64,000 nt of DNA, from NCBI RefSeq assembly GCF_049331405.1, contig NZ_CP186274.1:744001-808000 (forward strand), given 5' to 3'. The notes beneath the pieces are model-generated. The model searched no databases. It saw only the letters and a list, made by a program, of their open reading frames with translations, and was not told where the DNA came from. Position 1 is the stretch's first letter. Each line of letters begins with the position of its first letter. Shown here one piece after another: positions 62,720-64,000 of this stretch. The position numbers were made by a program, and so were the translations under genes. This stretch comes from PoT sp049331405 (GTDB lineage Bacteria; Planctomycetota; Planctomycetia; Isosphaerales; Isosphaeraceae).

Positions 62720-63163
62720 TTACTGGTCGGTTTCTTCCAGCGAGCGTCGGAGCCCCTGGATCTGGGCGGCGCTTTCTTCCGCCTCGATATCGGACCACTG
62801 GCCGAAGACGAGGACCGTGCGGCGCGGGGTCCGGAAGCAGCGGATGGCGCAGGTGTTGGTCATGTCGAGGCTGATGAACTCGACGTCGTGCCCGACGGCG
62901 CGCTGGCCGGCGAGGGTCTCGAGCGCGGGGGCGGCCTCGAGGTCCGGGTACTCCTCGCGCATGGCGTTGAGGGCCTCGTCGGCGACCTCCGCCGGGGCGG
63001 GGCAGGTCTCGTCCACCGTCACGAGGGCGAAGGCGAGGCCGCCGGGCGACTGGAGTGAGACTGTGGTCACCGTCTCTTCCTCGTCGATCTCGACCTCCCA
63101 GTCCGCCGGGTAGTCGAATCGGATGCCGTGGTCGTTGAATGTGGATGTTGCGTCGGTGAACAT
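62720..63163 (-). CDS. small PsbP/DcrB-like protein
   Basis: A 147-aa acidic protein without signal peptide: FNDHGIRFDYPADWEVEIDEEE, TTVSLQSPGGLAFALVTVDE, ALNAMREEYPDLEA, CFRTPRRTVLVFGQWSDIEAEESAAQIQGLRRSL. The FDYPxxWEV opening and alternating strands look like the PsbP/MOG1/DcrB fold, but similarity is weak and I do not assign a function. The preferred start is ATG 63163; the open frame reaches 63202. It lies upstream of the Rrf2 gene on the same strand, separated by 153 nt containing the Rrf2 promoter. Confidence 0.65.
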   Translation of the reverse strand: MFTDATSTFNDHGIRFDYPADWEVEIDEEETVTTVSLQSPGGLAFALVTVDETCPAPAEVADEALNAMREEYPDLEAAPALETLAGQRAVGHDVEFISLDMTNTCAIRCFRTPRRTVLVFGQWSDIEAEESAAQIQGLRRSLEETDQ

Positions 63164-63235
63164 GCCTGTCAATTCTCCTGGGACAGCGTCTCTGCCCAAC
63201 ATGGTCCCCGGGTCGCCGGGGTCGTCCTGTTCGGG

Positions 63236-64000
63236 TTACTTCGTCGCGGATTTCGCGAGCGCATCGAGCTCGGGGAGCTTGAAGCGGACGCTCAGGATGT
63301 ACGGTTTCTCGCCTTCGTCCCAGTGGCCGTAGGTCGTGACGACGAACGTGCCGTCGGGGAGGACCTCGACCCCGGGATAGGCGCAGTCGAATGCGTGATG
63401 GTTGTCCTCGAGCCTGATCCGATACTGGCCCTCGCGTCCTGCCACGATATCCTTATAGGTGCCGACCCAGCCGACCCAATCCCCCTTCGTCTTGCTCTCG
63501 CGGGTCGTGTCGCGGAACGAGAGGAAGAGGCGGCCGTCCGGGGCGTACTTGCCGACGTGCCGGTCGCCCGTGAGGGCACCGGGCAATTCCCTCGGCTTCG
63601 TCCAGTTCTCCCCCTCGTCGTTGGAGAGGATGAGGAACGAGTTGCGCTTGCGGCTGTTTTCCCGGAGGATGACGGCGATCTGCTTCCCATCGGGCGAGCG
63701 GATCAGGCCGGGCTCGCAGAGGTGCAAATCCGGGGCCTCGGCGATGACGCTCGGTTCGCCCCAGGTCAGGCCGCCGTCCTTGGAGATCGTCTTGTAGACG
63801 ATGAATTTCGACGCCTTGCCCGAGTTCCTGAAGTACCGACCGTCGTCGTGGAAGAGGGCGAGGATGTCGCCGTTGCGGAGCCGCTCGACGCTGGACATGG
63901 CCACGATCCCGCCGAAGTCGCCAATCGGCTCCAGCGGCGACCACGTCTTTCCGTCGTCTTCGGAAACGGCCCGGCGGATCGGGTAGAGCCCCGAGAAGAG
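63236..64000 (-). CDS. sialidase/neuraminidase-like BNR protein (5' end outside window)
   Basis: The C-terminal 254 residues of a six-bladed sialidase-fold protein; the frame stays open to the window edge. Asp-box (BNR) motifs are SEDDGKTWSP, SKDGGLTWGE and SNDEGENWTK. Other pieces are HLCEPGLIRSPDGKQIAVILRENSR and the C-terminal FDCAYPGVEVLPDGTFVVTTYGHW. It probably acts on, or binds, extracellular glycans. The catalytic Arg triad and Tyr cannot be judged without the missing part; the Arg in ILREN is a candidate triad member. Its stop lies 72 nt upstream of the PsbP-like gene's start. Confidence 0.85.
   Translation of the reverse strand, partial: LFSGLYPIRRAVSEDDGKTWSPLEPIGDFGGIVAMSSVERLRNGDILALFHDDGRYFRNSGKASKFIVYKTISKDGGLTWGEPSVIAEAPDLHLCEPGLIRSPDGKQIAVILRENSRKRNSFLILSNDEGENWTKPRELPGALTGDRHVGKYAPDGRLFLSFRDTTRESKTKGDWVGWVGTYKDIVAGREGQYRIRLEDNHHAFDCAYPGVEVLPDGTFVVTTYGHWDEGEKPYILSVRFKLPELDALAKSATK

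Overview
The window looks like chromosomal DNA of a planctomycete, most likely of the Isosphaeraceae type (inference). The base composition is GC-rich. It carries families typical of that phylum: a DUF1559 pseudopilin-like protein, four PEP-CTERM proteins, DUF1080 3-keto-sugar hydrolases, a Tat-exported Gfo/Idh/MocA protein, a WD40-tailed Ser/Thr kinase with its ECF sigma factor, a DUF1552 relic and an ExbB/TPR/cyclase-like cluster. Intergenic gaps are long, operons short, and GTG/TTG starts common. I saw no tRNA, rRNA, CRISPR array, insertion sequence or phage.

Layout. 1-5.4 kb: SDR oxidoreductase, then treZ and a GH133 glycogen-debranching enzyme. 5.4-7.2 kb: a DUF1552 pseudogene and a secreted FG-GAP protein. 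7.3-10.6 kb: PadR regulator, FAD monooxygenase and exported intradiol dioxygenase, a possible aromatic-compound module. 10.9-15.0 kb: EF-hand protein, STAS protein, DUF4385 protein and a membrane diguanylate cyclase. 16.4-25.4 kb: Gfo/Idh/MocA plus DUF1080 (3-keto-glycoside chemistry), a secreted alpha/beta hydrolase, a sugar isomerase/epimerase-like protein and a 1262-residue exported protein of unknown role. 26.5-30.3 kb: a YiiX-like permuted papain protein, another alpha/beta hydrolase, a small lipoprotein and a DUF1559 protein.

30.7-33.8 kb holds the most striking locus. A PEP-hydrolase-like TIM-barrel protein is divergent from a sigma-54 activator that carries the same TIM-barrel fold as its sensory domain. 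Between them lie a -24/-12 sigma-54 promoter match aimed at the stand-alone gene and a 22-bp inverted repeat at enhancer distance. After it come serC, a second DUF1080 protein and a 3-methyladenine DNA glycosylase.

36.7-43.1 kb: a TPR protein, an ExbB-like channel and a TonB-like membrane anchor fused to a terpene-cyclase-like repeat domain. 43.4-45.0 kb: DoxX and duplicated-YcxB membrane proteins. 45.4-49.9 kb: an overlapping ECF sigma/kinase pair. 50.2-53.2 kb: four tandem PEP-CTERM paralogues separated by terminator hairpins. 54.3-56.8 kb: an APH-fold kinase followed by an enolase-like protein with substituted active-site positions. 56.9-60.4 kb: ComEC, frameshifted near its start and fused to a C-terminal alpha/beta hydrolase. 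60.4-64.0 kb: a class A beta-lactamase-like protein, a DUF3365 c-type haem protein under an NsrR-like Rrf2 regulator with a clear operator, a small PsbP/DcrB-like protein and a sialidase cut by the window edge.
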